From Leptospiraceae bacterium (lineage in GTDB: Bacteria; Spirochaetota; Leptospiria; Leptospirales; Leptospiraceae): a stretch of DNA of 64,000 nt. Made by a program: the position numbers and the translations under genes. How positions within the stretch are numbered: position 1 is the first letter of the stretch; each line of letters opens with the position of its first letter. Shown here in pieces: positions 29,190-37,962 of the stretch. The stretch is from assembly GCA_024233875.1 (NCBI GenBank), contig JACKPB010000001.1, positions 186,001-250,000 of the forward strand, in the 5' to 3' direction. Below the pieces are notes generated by a model. The model did not search any database. It saw only the letters and a list, made by a program, of their open reading frames with translations, and was not told the origin of the DNA.

Positions 29190-30007
29190 TGGAGTTCCTA
29201 CGGGAATGGATTCTGGCGATTGACAAGATTTCCCCCGGAGTCTTTACGCTTTCTGTTCTTTCTATTCTTCCCTGGGGAGGTCTTCTCTTTTTATTTCATC
29301 CGGCAGACCCATCCAGAAAAACGAAAATCTTTCTCTGGTCACTTCTTCTGGGGTTTTTATCCACACAGGTAATTCTAGCCCTTCATCCCATTCTCTGGCC
29401 TGAAGTCAATTTCAAGCCCAAGAAGGTATCTATGCTCTCTTTTACTGCACACATGGCCTTCATTCAGGCGGGTGTGATGGAGGAGACATTCAAGAGTCTA
29501 TTCATTCTCTTTCTGGGATTTTTTTATGGATTTGATAAAAAAACAGGACTATGGAAGAAGGAAATCGTTCTGGTTGGTGGTTTTGTGGCTCTTGGATTTG
29601 CCCTTACAGAAAATTATACTTACATTGCTAGAGATCAATTGCATTTGTTCACCATGTTCATGGGAAGATTTCTCTATTCATCCAATATACATCTTCTGAT
29701 TAATCTATGCTTTTCTCTTTTCGTCCTGAAATCAAACCGATTTGAAAGTGTAAATCAAAGAATCCTCTATATAACGGGAGGATTTTTCCTTGCGATCTTA
29801 CAACATGGAGTTGTCGATTTCTTTTTGATCCCCTCATCTAAATTCGGGAATTTCTTATCTGTAGCCCTGTTTTCAGGAATTTGGGTCTGGGTTGTGAAAG
29901 ATTTGAGAAAGTTTGTTTTTTTCTATGAGATTCCCATCTCCGAAGAAGAGCCTCCGGAATCTACAGAGTTTATAGGAGGACCGGAGGAGAAATCTCTGGA
30001 GTTCTGA
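29189..30007 (+). CDS. PrsW-family intramembrane metalloprotease
   Basis: 272 residues with about seven to eight membrane helices. It has the PrsW hallmarks: GVMEETFKS (Glu-Glu-x-x-Lys, near residue 97), GFALTENYTYI, SSNIHLLIN, and QHGVVDF near 215. PrsW cleaves membrane proteins, such as anti-sigma factors in Bacillus; here the substrate is unknown. Translationally coupled to the preceding TonB-like gene (one-base overlap), which may be its partner or substrate. Confidence 0.78.
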   Translation: MEFLREWILAIDKISPGVFTLSVLSILPWGGLLFLFHPADPSRKTKIFLWSLLLGFLSTQVILALHPILWPEVNFKPKKVSMLSFTAHMAFIQAGVMEETFKSLFILFLGFFYGFDKKTGLWKKEIVLVGGFVALGFALTENYTYIARDQLHLFTMFMGRFLYSSNIHLLINLCFSLFVLKSNRFESVNQRILYITGGFFLAILQHGVVDFFLIPSSKFGNFLSVALFSGIWVWVVKDLRKFVFFYEIPISEEEPPESTEFIGGPEEKSLEF

Positions 30008-30058
30008 CCCGGACCTATCTTTCTTTTTCCCAATCGAATCAAATCATTTGGAGAGTTT

Positions 30059-30436
30059 ATGAAACAAAAATTGGCGGCTTTTTTGGGCTTCCTTCCAATC
30101 ATCCCTACCGTTCTGGAAGGAAGTTCTGTCCTTCTGGGGAATCGGGAAGAAGGTATGATTGTTCTCACCTGGCTCGTTGTATATAATATTTGTATGGCTA
30201 TTTTCTCTCTGAGTGCAGTGGTTCTCATCTGGATTCATTCTGAAAGATCACTTCAATTTTCAGGAATGGTTTTCTTCGGTCATTTTATTGTTCTCTGCAC
30301 TCTCTTAGGTATCTACTTCACATCTTCTGAAGTGGCCATCAAAAGCATTCTGGCAATGAGCTTTCGTTCGGTTCTCTGGGGGCTTGTTTTGAGTTTGATC
30401 GTTCGGATGGAGAAAGTAGATTCAAGTAGAAGATAG
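30059..30436 (+). CDS. Small hypothetical membrane protein
   Basis: 125 residues with about four membrane helices (about 5-25, 33-60, 68-90, 96-115). Not recognised. ATG at 30059 has GGAG six bases upstream. Lies 51 bases after the PrsW-like gene and may be cotranscribed with it. Confidence 0.65.
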   Translation: MKQKLAAFLGFLPIIPTVLEGSSVLLGNREEGMIVLTWLVVYNICMAIFSLSAVVLIWIHSERSLQFSGMVFFGHFIVLCTLLGIYFTSSEVAIKSILAMSFRSVLWGLVLSLIVRMEKVDSSRR

Positions 30437-30540
30437 CATTTTACAATCCCGATTTTGGGAAAAAAAATAAGCAGAGATATTTAATGAAATAAATTTCTCA
30501 AATTTCACATCTAAATCTCTTAAAGAAAACGGAGGAATTT

Positions 30541-31377
30541 ATGATTCAAGATACAATCGGGACAAATAGCGCTACGGGGCACCCCCTCCGTGTTCTCATT
30601 ACAGAATCATCCAAAACAACCAGATATCTTTTGAATCGTATTCTGGACAATTCAGGGTTTACTGTAGTGGGTGAAGCAGATTCAGGGGAGGAAGCTCTTC
30701 AGATCTTCAAAACTTCAAAAATACGACCGGATATCTTGATCACTAATATCGAATTGAGTGGTATGAACGGTCTGGAACTTATCAATTCCGTTGTTTCAGA
30801 TTATCCCGAGACCAGAGTGATGGTCATGACTCAAAACAAGGCCACCTTAGAGAAATTTTTACTTGTTGATTATTACATAGATTCAGTCATTCAAAAACCC
30901 ATTACATCTGCTGATTTTGTCAATGAATTGACTCATATTTCAAACGCTTACAAAAACTTGAGTGGCTTCAACTATGATCTAAAGAAAAGCAAAAACGCCA
31001 TCATTGTTGATGATTCAGCAGTTTGCAGATACTACTTAGGCCGATCGATGAAAAGAGAGAAATTCAATCTCCTTTTTGTATCTGAGTCGGCTGAGGAAGG
31101 CATTGAGAGATTTAAGTCCTTAGATCAATCTATCGATTTTATTTGCACTGACATTGATATGCCCGGAATGGATGGTCTGGAAATGATTTCTCAGTTGAAA
31201 TCTTTGCGTTCTGATTTGGAATTTATTGTTTTTACCTCACTCAGAAGTCAAAATATAATCGACCGTTTGAAGGAATTGAAGGTGAAGACTTTAATCTACA
31301 AACCTTATAATTTTAATGATATTAAGAAGCTTTTTTTAAACGAAGAATCAAAGAATATAGTGAGAATGCTCGGGTAA
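30541..31377 (+). CDS. Tandem receiver-domain response regulator
   Basis: 278 residues: two CheY-like receiver domains (about 15-135 and 148-275) and no output domain. The second has a standard acidic pocket (IIVDDS), phospho-acceptor TDIDMPGMDG and lysine in YKPY. The first has no acidic pair (LITESS) and reads TNIELSGMNG, so Asn sits in place of the phospho-Asp. It keeps the lysine of QKPI. The first is thus likely a pseudo-receiver. ATG at 30541 follows GGAGG. No kinase is adjacent. Convergent with clpS, whose stop codon directly follows. Confidence 0.85.
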   Translation: MIQDTIGTNSATGHPLRVLITESSKTTRYLLNRILDNSGFTVVGEADSGEEALQIFKTSKIRPDILITNIELSGMNGLELINSVVSDYPETRVMVMTQNKATLEKFLLVDYYIDSVIQKPITSADFVNELTHISNAYKNLSGFNYDLKKSKNAIIVDDSAVCRYYLGRSMKREKFNLLFVSESAEEGIERFKSLDQSIDFICTDIDMPGMDGLEMISQLKSLRSDLEFIVFTSLRSQNIIDRLKELKVKTLIYKPYNFNDIKKLFLNEESKNIVRMLG

Positions 31378-31653
31378 TTATTCTATAGAGACCGTAAGTC
31401 CTTCATTGCCCATTTTTTCAGCAATAGACTCACAAACTTCCATTGAGCCTTTGTAACAAATGGCTTTTCCCTTGTTGTGAGCTTCCATAGCAATTCTCTT
31501 AGCTTCCCTTGTGGAGTGGTAGCAAATCGTCTTGAGGCAATGTTCCACATGGTCAAAAGTGTTCAAATCATCATTATAGAGGATGACCCGATTGGCATAC
31601 ACATTGTCATTTTTCAGAGATTCTTTCAGCTCTTCTTCAATTTTTGGTGGCAT
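31378..31653 (-). CDS. clpS: ATP-dependent Clp protease adaptor ClpS
   Basis: 91 residues, the usual size. YANRVILYNDDLNTFDHV is the N-end-rule binding region, with later REAKRIAMEAHNKGKA and the final GLTVSIE strand. ClpS delivers N-degron proteins to ClpAP. ATG at 31653 has a strong AGGAGG site. ClpA itself is not in the window. Lies eight bases downstream of the DnaJ/TerB gene on the same strand. Confidence 0.93.
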   Translation of the reverse strand: MPPKIEEELKESLKNDNVYANRVILYNDDLNTFDHVEHCLKTICYHSTREAKRIAMEAHNKGKAICYKGSMEVCESIAEKMGNEGLTVSIE

Positions 31654-31661
31654 CTTTCCTC

Positions 31662-32663
31662 CTATTTGTATTTAAATCTTTCCTGTAGAATTTGATAGTA
31701 TTCTTTTGCCTCAACAAATTTTTGATTCATTTCCTTATAAACTTTCTCATCTGCGTTGTGGTATTTGTCCGGATGATAGGTCTTTGCCATTTTTTTCCAA
31801 GCTATTTCTAGTTCATCCTTTGTAAAGTTCTCCGAAAGCCCAAAAAATCGAATTCCTTCCTGAATCTTATTTCCTGAATTGATTTGTCCGGAATGAGTTC
31901 GATTGTATCCGGACGAGGTTCCTGAAAATCTGGAATATTCACTATGCCCCGAATATCGAATGTATTCTTTTACTGCCGAATTGAATCCCAGATAACCAAA
32001 AAAATAATGGAAAAAGCTTTCTTTTTCAGAACTCATCCTTCCTGAGTCTGCAAGTCCCATTGCATAGAGCATTGTGATTAGGTCAAAGTACACTTCACGA
32101 TTGTCTATGGGATTGAATCCGGAGAAGAGGGCTAAATAGTCTTCTATGAGTCGGATCATTGAAGGGATGTACTGGTCCCGATTTATGGATAGGAGATATT
32201 CTTTGGATATGCTGACAATTTCTGCGATAAAGTTGTGATCGACTCCCCCGGGAAACTTATTCAGACTGAATTTTAAAAACCCCAACTCTCTTTCTGAAAC
32301 CAAGCCATCAAACTTTGCAACGTGCATGGAGATCACAGTGATATAGGATGCGATGATGTCCCTTTCGTCCCTACCTTCCTGAAGTTCTCTGAGCTTGAGT
32401 GTAAAATAAGACTGAGTTTCAGGACCAACCTGTCCCTGATACCAGGGTCGTTTCTGTGAAAACCTGGCATATGCGTTTCCCGAGGAACCCAATTTGATTT
32501 CCTCTATTCCCCTGAGAATATTTTTCACACCCATACCGAATCCAAAGATGGAGAGAAGAAATACAAAAAAAGATTCAGAATACAGGAGACCGTTGTGAAA
32601 GAAAAATACCAGGAATATACCAAAAAAAATTTTTAACATAGTGAGGACCGGAAGGATGGTCAA
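31662..32663 (-). CDS. DnaJ-domain protein with a TerB-like middle (DjlA-like)
   Basis: 333 residues. One or two N-terminal membrane helices (about 8-45), a TerB-like helical domain (about 75-220; KFDGLVSERELGFLK), and a C-terminal J domain with WKKMAKTYHPDKY (the HPD motif that stimulates DnaK). The order resembles DjlA, a membrane-tethered DnaK partner. TTG start at 32663 overlaps the stop of the glycosyltransferase gene by four bases. An in-frame ATG lies 24 bases further in (32639). Confidence 0.82.
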   Translation of the reverse strand: MTILPVLTMLKIFFGIFLVFFFHNGLLYSESFFVFLLSIFGFGMGVKNILRGIEEIKLGSSGNAYARFSQKRPWYQGQVGPETQSYFTLKLRELQEGRDERDIIASYITVISMHVAKFDGLVSERELGFLKFSLNKFPGGVDHNFIAEIVSISKEYLLSINRDQYIPSMIRLIEDYLALFSGFNPIDNREVYFDLITMLYAMGLADSGRMSSEKESFFHYFFGYLGFNSAVKEYIRYSGHSEYSRFSGTSSGYNRTHSGQINSGNKIQEGIRFFGLSENFTKDELEIAWKKMAKTYHPDKYHNADEKVYKEMNQKFVEAKEYYQILQERFKYK

Positions 32664-33388
32664 TCCATTTGAAATCTTTTTTCTGAAGAATAGAAAATCT
32701 TCAAATAATAATGGTATCTTTTTCTTTTTTTGTCAAGATCTTCTCCAAATGAGCGGCTATCGGTAATATAAATCCTATCTACGGGTATTTCTTTCCAGGA
32801 TAGGTTCTTCATCTTCACATAGGACCAAAGCTCCATAGGAGCAGCGTAGCCAGTTTCAAGAAAATTCTCTGCGGGAAATGCCCGGGTGCGATATCTCTTG
32901 TAGCCACAGAAAGAATCTGTAATCTTCCAATCGTATCGTTTGCTCAGTAGGGTAGTGATACGGCGATTGATCTCGACTCTCTCAGGAGGTGCAGAGATTC
33001 CCTGAATACCTGATTCGGGAAGATATCTACTCCCGCTGACTAGGTCATAGGATGTATCTTCGTTTCGAAATCGGACTAAGTCTTCGGGTTGATGTTGCTC
33101 GTCACAATCCATAGTGATGAAAAACTCATAGCCCATATCTTTACTAAATTTCATTCCACTGATTAGACTGGCTCCGTACCCTTCATTTTTGGGTTTTTGG
33201 ATCAAATGAATATTTGGATATTTGGATTTCATTTTTTCTAGAAGGAAGGATGAATTGTCTGTGGATCCATCATTTACCAATAAAAGATCAGCAAATGAAT
33301 CCGAATGGTTGATGGTTTCTTCTACTACCGATTGGATTTTGTCTTCCTCATTAAAAATGGGAACAACAACCAGGAATTTTTTTTTCAT
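32660..33388 (-). CDS. Family 2 glycosyltransferase (DPM1/DolP-mannose-synthase-like)
   Basis: 242 residues, cytosolic GT-A fold without a membrane tail. VVPIFNEEDKI at the N-terminus, LLVNDGSTDNS, NEGYGASLISGMK and TMDCDEQHQPEDL (metal-binding D-x-D-like) are visible. It likely transfers a sugar from a nucleotide or to a lipid carrier; the substrate is unknown. The last codon overlaps the DnaJ-like gene by four bases. Confidence 0.85.
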   Translation of the reverse strand: MKKKFLVVVPIFNEEDKIQSVVEETINHSDSFADLLLVNDGSTDNSSFLLEKMKSKYPNIHLIQKPKNEGYGASLISGMKFSKDMGYEFFITMDCDEQHQPEDLVRFRNEDTSYDLVSGSRYLPESGIQGISAPPERVEINRRITTLLSKRYDWKITDSFCGYKRYRTRAFPAENFLETGYAAPMELWSYVKMKNLSWKEIPVDRIYITDSRSFGEDLDKKRKRYHYYLKIFYSSEKRFQMD

Positions 33389-33617
33389 TGGGTCAATTGC
33401 CCGTTGGGGTCTATGGATGACAGTGTGAAGCTTTGAAATTGTCCCGGAAATGAAGTTTTTTTCCTGCCAAAATCGGGATTATAGATTCTCATGTGGAACA
33501 GAAGAAAAATAAAAAACCCGATAGACAACCAAAAATTAAAATAATTTTAAATTTTGACTGGAAAAGAAACGTATCTAAAACTTAATACAAAAGAAAAATA
33601 TCTAATAGGTTTTGGTG

Positions 33618-35096
33618 ATGAAAGTAGACAGTAAAGCAGATCAAGAGTTGAAAATCGTAGTATCCCTCTGGATCAATTTTTTAATATCGACAATATTTAC
33701 ATTCACTATTGCAGTCCTAAATGTAAAATGGATGCTTGCAGGGGCATTTTTCCTAACAATTTTTTCTACCCTAATGCATTTCAAAAATCGCGATGGAGAG
33801 ATCAATAAGTACTTCAATACCCTAATCCTTGTGTTCTATTTTTCCATGTTTGTTTATGGAAGCGATGGATTGGAGACAATGCACTTTCATTTTGCTTTTA
33901 CAATGGCAATTCTCATTCTGTATCATGATTGGAAGGTCATTCTTTTCATTTCAGTTGCTTATGCAGTCCATCATCTACTCTTCGTAATCTTTGCTCCCGG
34001 ACTTCTCTTCAGACATACTGTTACGGGAAATCCCATGTTCGGTCCCTGGGGAACATTTGTCCTTCATGCGATTGCTGTAGTCATCACTGCTGTCCCTCTA
34101 ATGCTCGAAGTCTTCTGGTCCAAAAAGAAAAATGACGAGGTGATCAAGGCATCTGACGAAATGGACAAGCAGCTGGCTACCATCCAATCGGATTCTCATA
34201 AAAAATCTTCAGTGTCTTTAGCTCTAAAAGATTCGGTATCCTATCTTAGAACCAGCGTGCGTGACACAAATGCAGCTTATGGAAAATTCATTCAATCTTT
34301 TGAAGAAATTTACAAGTCGGCCAATATTCAAAACAATTCTATTCAGAAGATTGGCTCAACCATTCGTGAGATGGTTTCAAATTCAAAAGAAGTGAATAGT
34401 AAATCAATAGATATGACTCAGAATGCCAATGATGTAGAACGGGAGGTAAAGACAGGAATTTCCAAGATTCACAATTTGGTACTTTCGATTGAAAATCTGG
34501 ATCAGGGCATGCAGGAGACTACAAAGACGATCTCCGGACTGGAAGAGAAGAACAAAGAAATCGTCACAATAGTTCAATCTATCACAAATATTTCCAATCA
34601 AACCAATCTACTCGCATTGAATGCGGCTATCGAAGCTGCAAGAGCGGGGGAACATGGCAAAGGGTTCACTGTGGTCGCAGAAGAAATTGGTAAGCTGGCA
34701 GAACAGAGCGGTCATGCCTCCAAGAAGATTGTAGAAATTGTAAAAGGGATTCAGGATCAAATCAATAGTGTGGTGTTTGAGGTCAATAAAGAGATTTCTT
34801 CTATTCCAAAGATTCACGGGTATGCAAAGGATACTGAAGTCAATTTCAATTCCATCAATCAAACAGTTCAACACCTGGCAGATTCTATTCATAAGATTGA
34901 TTCGATATCCAAAGAACTGGCAGGAAATACTCATCTGGTAACTGAAGAAGTGAACGAAATCTCATCCAATATCAAAACGACTCTTGTGAACGTTGAGCAG
35001 GTACGCGGTCAGGCAATTGCTCAGAATGATCAAATGGAATTGTATGCGATCAAGATCGAAGAGATTGAAAAAACAGCAGGAGACTTATCTGACTAA
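33618..35096 (+). CDS. Methyl-accepting chemotaxis protein with a His-rich membrane sensor
   Basis: 492 residues from the ATG at 33618; GTG and TTG just upstream are in frame. AATAGG lies ten bases ahead. About five or six membrane helices (about 15-160) form the sensor, with METMHFHF-like MHFHFAF and YAVHHLLF. Such His-rich membrane sensors are found in MCPs and GGDEF proteins; their ligand is unknown. No HAMP is seen. The signalling hairpin includes NQTNLLALNAAIEAARAGEH (about 325-345) and GKLAEQSGHASKKI. It works in the inner membrane with CheA/CheW. No che genes are adjacent. Confidence 0.9.
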   Translation: MKVDSKADQELKIVVSLWINFLISTIFTFTIAVLNVKWMLAGAFFLTIFSTLMHFKNRDGEINKYFNTLILVFYFSMFVYGSDGLETMHFHFAFTMAILILYHDWKVILFISVAYAVHHLLFVIFAPGLLFRHTVTGNPMFGPWGTFVLHAIAVVITAVPLMLEVFWSKKKNDEVIKASDEMDKQLATIQSDSHKKSSVSLALKDSVSYLRTSVRDTNAAYGKFIQSFEEIYKSANIQNNSIQKIGSTIREMVSNSKEVNSKSIDMTQNANDVEREVKTGISKIHNLVLSIENLDQGMQETTKTISGLEEKNKEIVTIVQSITNISNQTNLLALNAAIEAARAGEHGKGFTVVAEEIGKLAEQSGHASKKIVEIVKGIQDQINSVVFEVNKEISSIPKIHGYAKDTEVNFNSINQTVQHLADSIHKIDSISKELAGNTHLVTEEVNEISSNIKTTLVNVEQVRGQAIAQNDQMELYAIKIEEIEKTAGDLSD

Positions 35097-35679
35097 GAGA
35101 TTCTGGATAGGATTCTTTTTCTTTCTGTTCATCAATCTAACCCTTGCCTTTCCCTTCTTTTTTTCCATTTCACCTTTTGGAAAGTACTATGGAATTGAGG
35201 AGGACTTTCTTGCACCCGACCTTTTAGTAATGAATGGACGCGGGGAAAGGATTTCTCTTTCTTCTCTCAACGCTGATTTTTATTTCTTTTATTTTGGATA
35301 CCTGGATTGTGAAACACTCTGTCCACTTCATATGGGACAATTGTACCAGATCTCCGGGAAAATTCCAAAGGGGGAGGGAGCCTTTGTGTATGTAAGTCTT
35401 GCCCCCCGGAGAGACTCTGAGGACAAAGTTTTGAAGTATGTGTCCGGGCTCGGAAAGGATTTCTTTGCAATTAGAGAAGATTTGGAAAAGACCAGAGAGA
35501 TCTCAAGGAAGTTCAAAGTTTTCAATGAAGATGAATCTTTAGATCAATTTGATCACACAGATTCTATCTTCCTGGCAGACAAGGATCTAAGGGTTCGCTT
35601 GAGATACTTAACCGCCCATTCAAAAACCGAAAAGATAATAGAAGATTTAGAAAACCTGAGAAAGACTTATCGCAATTGA
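35044..35679 (+). CDS. SCO1/SenC-like membrane-anchored thioredoxin-fold protein
   Basis: About 210 residues. The start is doubtful: I give the ATG at 35044, inside the chemoreceptor gene. The strong AGGAGA at 35078-35083, however, points to a start near 35089, where only CTG is in frame. One N-terminal membrane helix follows, then a thioredoxin fold with the CETLC copper-binding pair (C-x3-C) and a downstream His in FDHTDSIF. SCO proteins deliver copper to cytochrome oxidase. No oxidase gene is in the window. It is coupled to the chemoreceptor in position only; function need not match. Confidence 0.82.
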   Translation: MRSRSKRLKKQQETYLTKRFWIGFFFFLFINLTLAFPFFFSISPFGKYYGIEEDFLAPDLLVMNGRGERISLSSLNADFYFFYFGYLDCETLCPLHMGQLYQISGKIPKGEGAFVYVSLAPRRDSEDKVLKYVSGLGKDFFAIREDLEKTREISRKFKVFNEDESLDQFDHTDSIFLADKDLRVRLRYLTAHSKTEKIIEDLENLRKTYRN

Positions 35680-36293
35680 GCCTGACCCCACCATTCCGGT
35701 GCGGTGGATAGGACTCCCTCTGACGCTCTCAATTCTTTTGCCTTATCCAGGCAGGAAAATCCTGATCCTGTTTCTACGAGATAAAAATTTCCTATAGAAA
35801 TATCCAATTTTTTTAAAATTTTTACATTTTGTCGTTTTGCCCATTCTTCGACTTGCTTCTCAGAATAGGAGTTGTCCATGCGGACGATCACATTTCCCGG
35901 AAGAACCATGAGACTGGAATCCGATCCGTTTTCAGAAAATACTGGAGAGTAGTCTCCGGAGAGCTGTGCTTCTTTGGGTACCACGCCTTTTTGGAGGGAA
36001 GAAATTAGTTTGGTTTCGGAAAGTTTGTGAATCTTAATCCGATCAGAATCTATGACCAGTCTGGCTGATTTGTCGAGGGATTTCAATCGGGAAGTGCCTT
36101 TGCTAAATTCAGCGATGTAATTTGACAAAACATAAGCTTTCTTCTCATCATTTCCATCATACCATATGATTGTGCTTCCTCTCTCTTTGAGATCCGGAGT
36201 TTTGTCCTCAGCCCGTAATTCCTGTTTCGTACATGCCAGTGAGAAGAGAATGAGAGTTAGAAAAGGTATTCTTAAGATCAGAGATGGTTTCAT
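35667..36293 (-). CDS. Lipoprotein resembling a detached subtilisin prodomain
   Basis: 208 residues from the ATG at 36293, with GGAAGGG upstream; 36311 is an alternative. Lipobox FSLAC at about residue 20. The C-terminal part (about 125-205; NVIVRMDNSYSEKQVEEW, VKILKKLDIS, YLVETG, GVLSTAPEW) follows the pattern of the fervidolysin-type N-terminal prodomain: V-x-V-x-F-x-x-x-x-S-E, then V-x-x-L, ending in V-x-x-A-x-P. It starts one base after the stop of the upstream S8 protease, which has no prodomain of its own. A separate folding aid or inhibitor for that protease is a strong inference. It convergently overlaps the end of the SCO1-like gene by 13 bases. Confidence 0.7.
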   Translation of the reverse strand: MKPSLILRIPFLTLILFSLACTKQELRAEDKTPDLKERGSTIIWYDGNDEKKAYVLSNYIAEFSKGTSRLKSLDKSARLVIDSDRIKIHKLSETKLISSLQKGVVPKEAQLSGDYSPVFSENGSDSSLMVLPGNVIVRMDNSYSEKQVEEWAKRQNVKILKKLDISIGNFYLVETGSGFSCLDKAKELRASEGVLSTAPEWWGQAQLR

Positions 36294-36294
36294 T

Positions 36295-37962
36295 TCAATT
36301 TGCCCTTCCATAGAATTTCAATTTGGTTGAGATGGTGAATGCTGTGCCTGTAGTGTTTGTGACTTCTACTGTCCAATTGGTATTGGGATCTTCACCGAGA
36401 TGTCTTGCTGAGCCATATCGGAGAGTTGTGGAGGAACTCGAATAATTGTCACAGGAATTTTCACAATTGTGATTCTCATTCAGAACACTCTGGGTACCGC
36501 CATTTCGTTTCAGAACAACTTTAGTCTTTCCCATATTCGAACTGTTGGTTGTGAAACTTATTTCAACAAACTCAATCTTACCCACCATCCCACTACAGGA
36601 AGAACCACTGAGGTTTCCTGTAGAGGTGGTGGCATTATTATTGATTGTCACATCTCCCGATGAGGCTGTCTCACAGGATGTGTAGGGGGAAGATATTTGG
36701 GTGTGGGATGCTGCAGAACTGAGAGCTCCTTCTGCTGAGGCTGCCCCGAAGCCATACTTGTGGTTGATGTTGTATCCTGCTGTGTTGGTCGTCCAGTCTG
36801 AGTCGGTTGAGTCATTTTTCCTAGCTCCTTTTGCCAAAACTTCCCGAACATCACGCCAGGTGAAATCGGGGTAGGCTTTCATGATTAGCGCGACAACCCC
36901 CGCTACAAGCGGAGTGGCCGAAGAGGTTCCATTGAAATCGTTTCGATAGTTTCTGTTTGTATAATTACTGGAGCTGGAAGATGAGGTATTGCTTCCCCTA
37001 TCTCCCGAGGGGTCTGTAGTGCTGATCGCTGTGGTCATAGCAGAAGTTGTATTTCCCTGAGTATGTCCGCATACCCAAAGATTGGCTCCTTCTTCAGAGT
37101 AAAAGGCTTTCTTTCCATCATTTCCGATTCCACAGATGGAAAGGACTCCATGGAAATTTGCCTGACCATCAAGATTTGAATTGTCGTACTTGAGACTGGA
37201 ATTTCGGAAATAGTAAGGGTTTGCCCCATTTCCGGCTGCCCATAGATAAACAATTCCTTTAGAATTTCTACCGTTTGTGTATCCATCTTCAATTGCAGTC
37301 TTCCAGAGGGAAGAAGCGAAGCTATCCGAGTACTTACCGGTATTGTCCGTTGCCCCCCAACTATTGTTTGATATAAAAATGGATGCTTTGTTTCGGGTCA
37401 TTGCATCGGCAATATTTGTAGATGGGATGGTGTTGGTCTCTAGGAGGTTGTATCCGACAAGACCGGCCCTTGGTGCGGCCCCTCTGAGTCCGAGATTATT
37501 GGAGTCAAGAGCAGCGATCACTCCGGAAACGGAAGTTCCATGTCCCGAGGAAGAATAGTAATGGTTGGGATCATTGCTGGAGGATCGATAATTGTATCCG
37601 GAGATTGTCCCGGACACATTTCCGCAAAGATCTTCATGCAAAGTTTCGATTCCATCGTCGACTACTGCAACTGTCACTCCCTGACCATAATTTCCGGAAC
37701 TCCAGGGGGATTGTACTTTCGCATCTTCTCCCGAAACAGAATTTGAAGTAGTGCCTGTATTGTTCAGATGCCATTGATCGGAATAGAAGGGATCACTACC
37801 GCCTGATACGGAGATTCCTGTCTTACAGCTGGGAGCATTTACAATCTGGTTCAATAAAATTAGCTGGAGGAGTTTGTCCATTGTATCGTCTTTTTTTTCC
37901 TGGCAATTCCCCAGAAAGAAAAGAAAGATTAAAAGTAAAGTGATCAACTTCATTGTTTTCAT
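36295..37962 (-). CDS. Subtilisin/kexin-like serine protease lipoprotein with P domain
   Basis: 555 residues. Lipoprotein signal with Cys in LGNC (near residue 20). The S8 domain (about 55-415) begins straight after the signal, with DPFYSDQWHLNNTGT. Catalytic triad: Asp in VAVVDDGIETLHEDL, His in GHGTSVSGVIAA, Ser in GTSSATPLVAGV. The oxyanion Asn is in ISNNSWG. A proprotein-convertase P domain closes the protein (about 440-555; FTNSSNMG-like strands, ending YGRAN). It should act on the cell surface or in the periplasm. Unlike most family members it has no N-terminal prodomain; the next gene may supply one. An in-frame ATG nine bases in (37953) is also possible. Confidence 0.92.
   Translation of the reverse strand: MKTMKLITLLLIFLFFLGNCQEKKDDTMDKLLQLILLNQIVNAPSCKTGISVSGGSDPFYSDQWHLNNTGTTSNSVSGEDAKVQSPWSSGNYGQGVTVAVVDDGIETLHEDLCGNVSGTISGYNYRSSSNDPNHYYSSSGHGTSVSGVIAALDSNNLGLRGAAPRAGLVGYNLLETNTIPSTNIADAMTRNKASIFISNNSWGATDNTGKYSDSFASSLWKTAIEDGYTNGRNSKGIVYLWAAGNGANPYYFRNSSLKYDNSNLDGQANFHGVLSICGIGNDGKKAFYSEEGANLWVCGHTQGNTTSAMTTAISTTDPSGDRGSNTSSSSSSNYTNRNYRNDFNGTSSATPLVAGVVALIMKAYPDFTWRDVREVLAKGARKNDSTDSDWTTNTAGYNINHKYGFGAASAEGALSSAASHTQISSPYTSCETASSGDVTINNNATTSTGNLSGSSCSGMVGKIEFVEISFTTNSSNMGKTKVVLKRNGGTQSVLNENHNCENSCDNYSSSSTTLRYGSARHLGEDPNTNWTVEVTNTTGTAFTISTKLKFYGRAN

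Noticed and set aside
30444..33481. A 14-base inverted repeat (AATCCCGATTTTGG at 30444 and its complement near 33468)
   Set aside because: In 64 kb of A+T-rich DNA several such 14-mers are expected by chance, and no target duplication or transposase lies between them.
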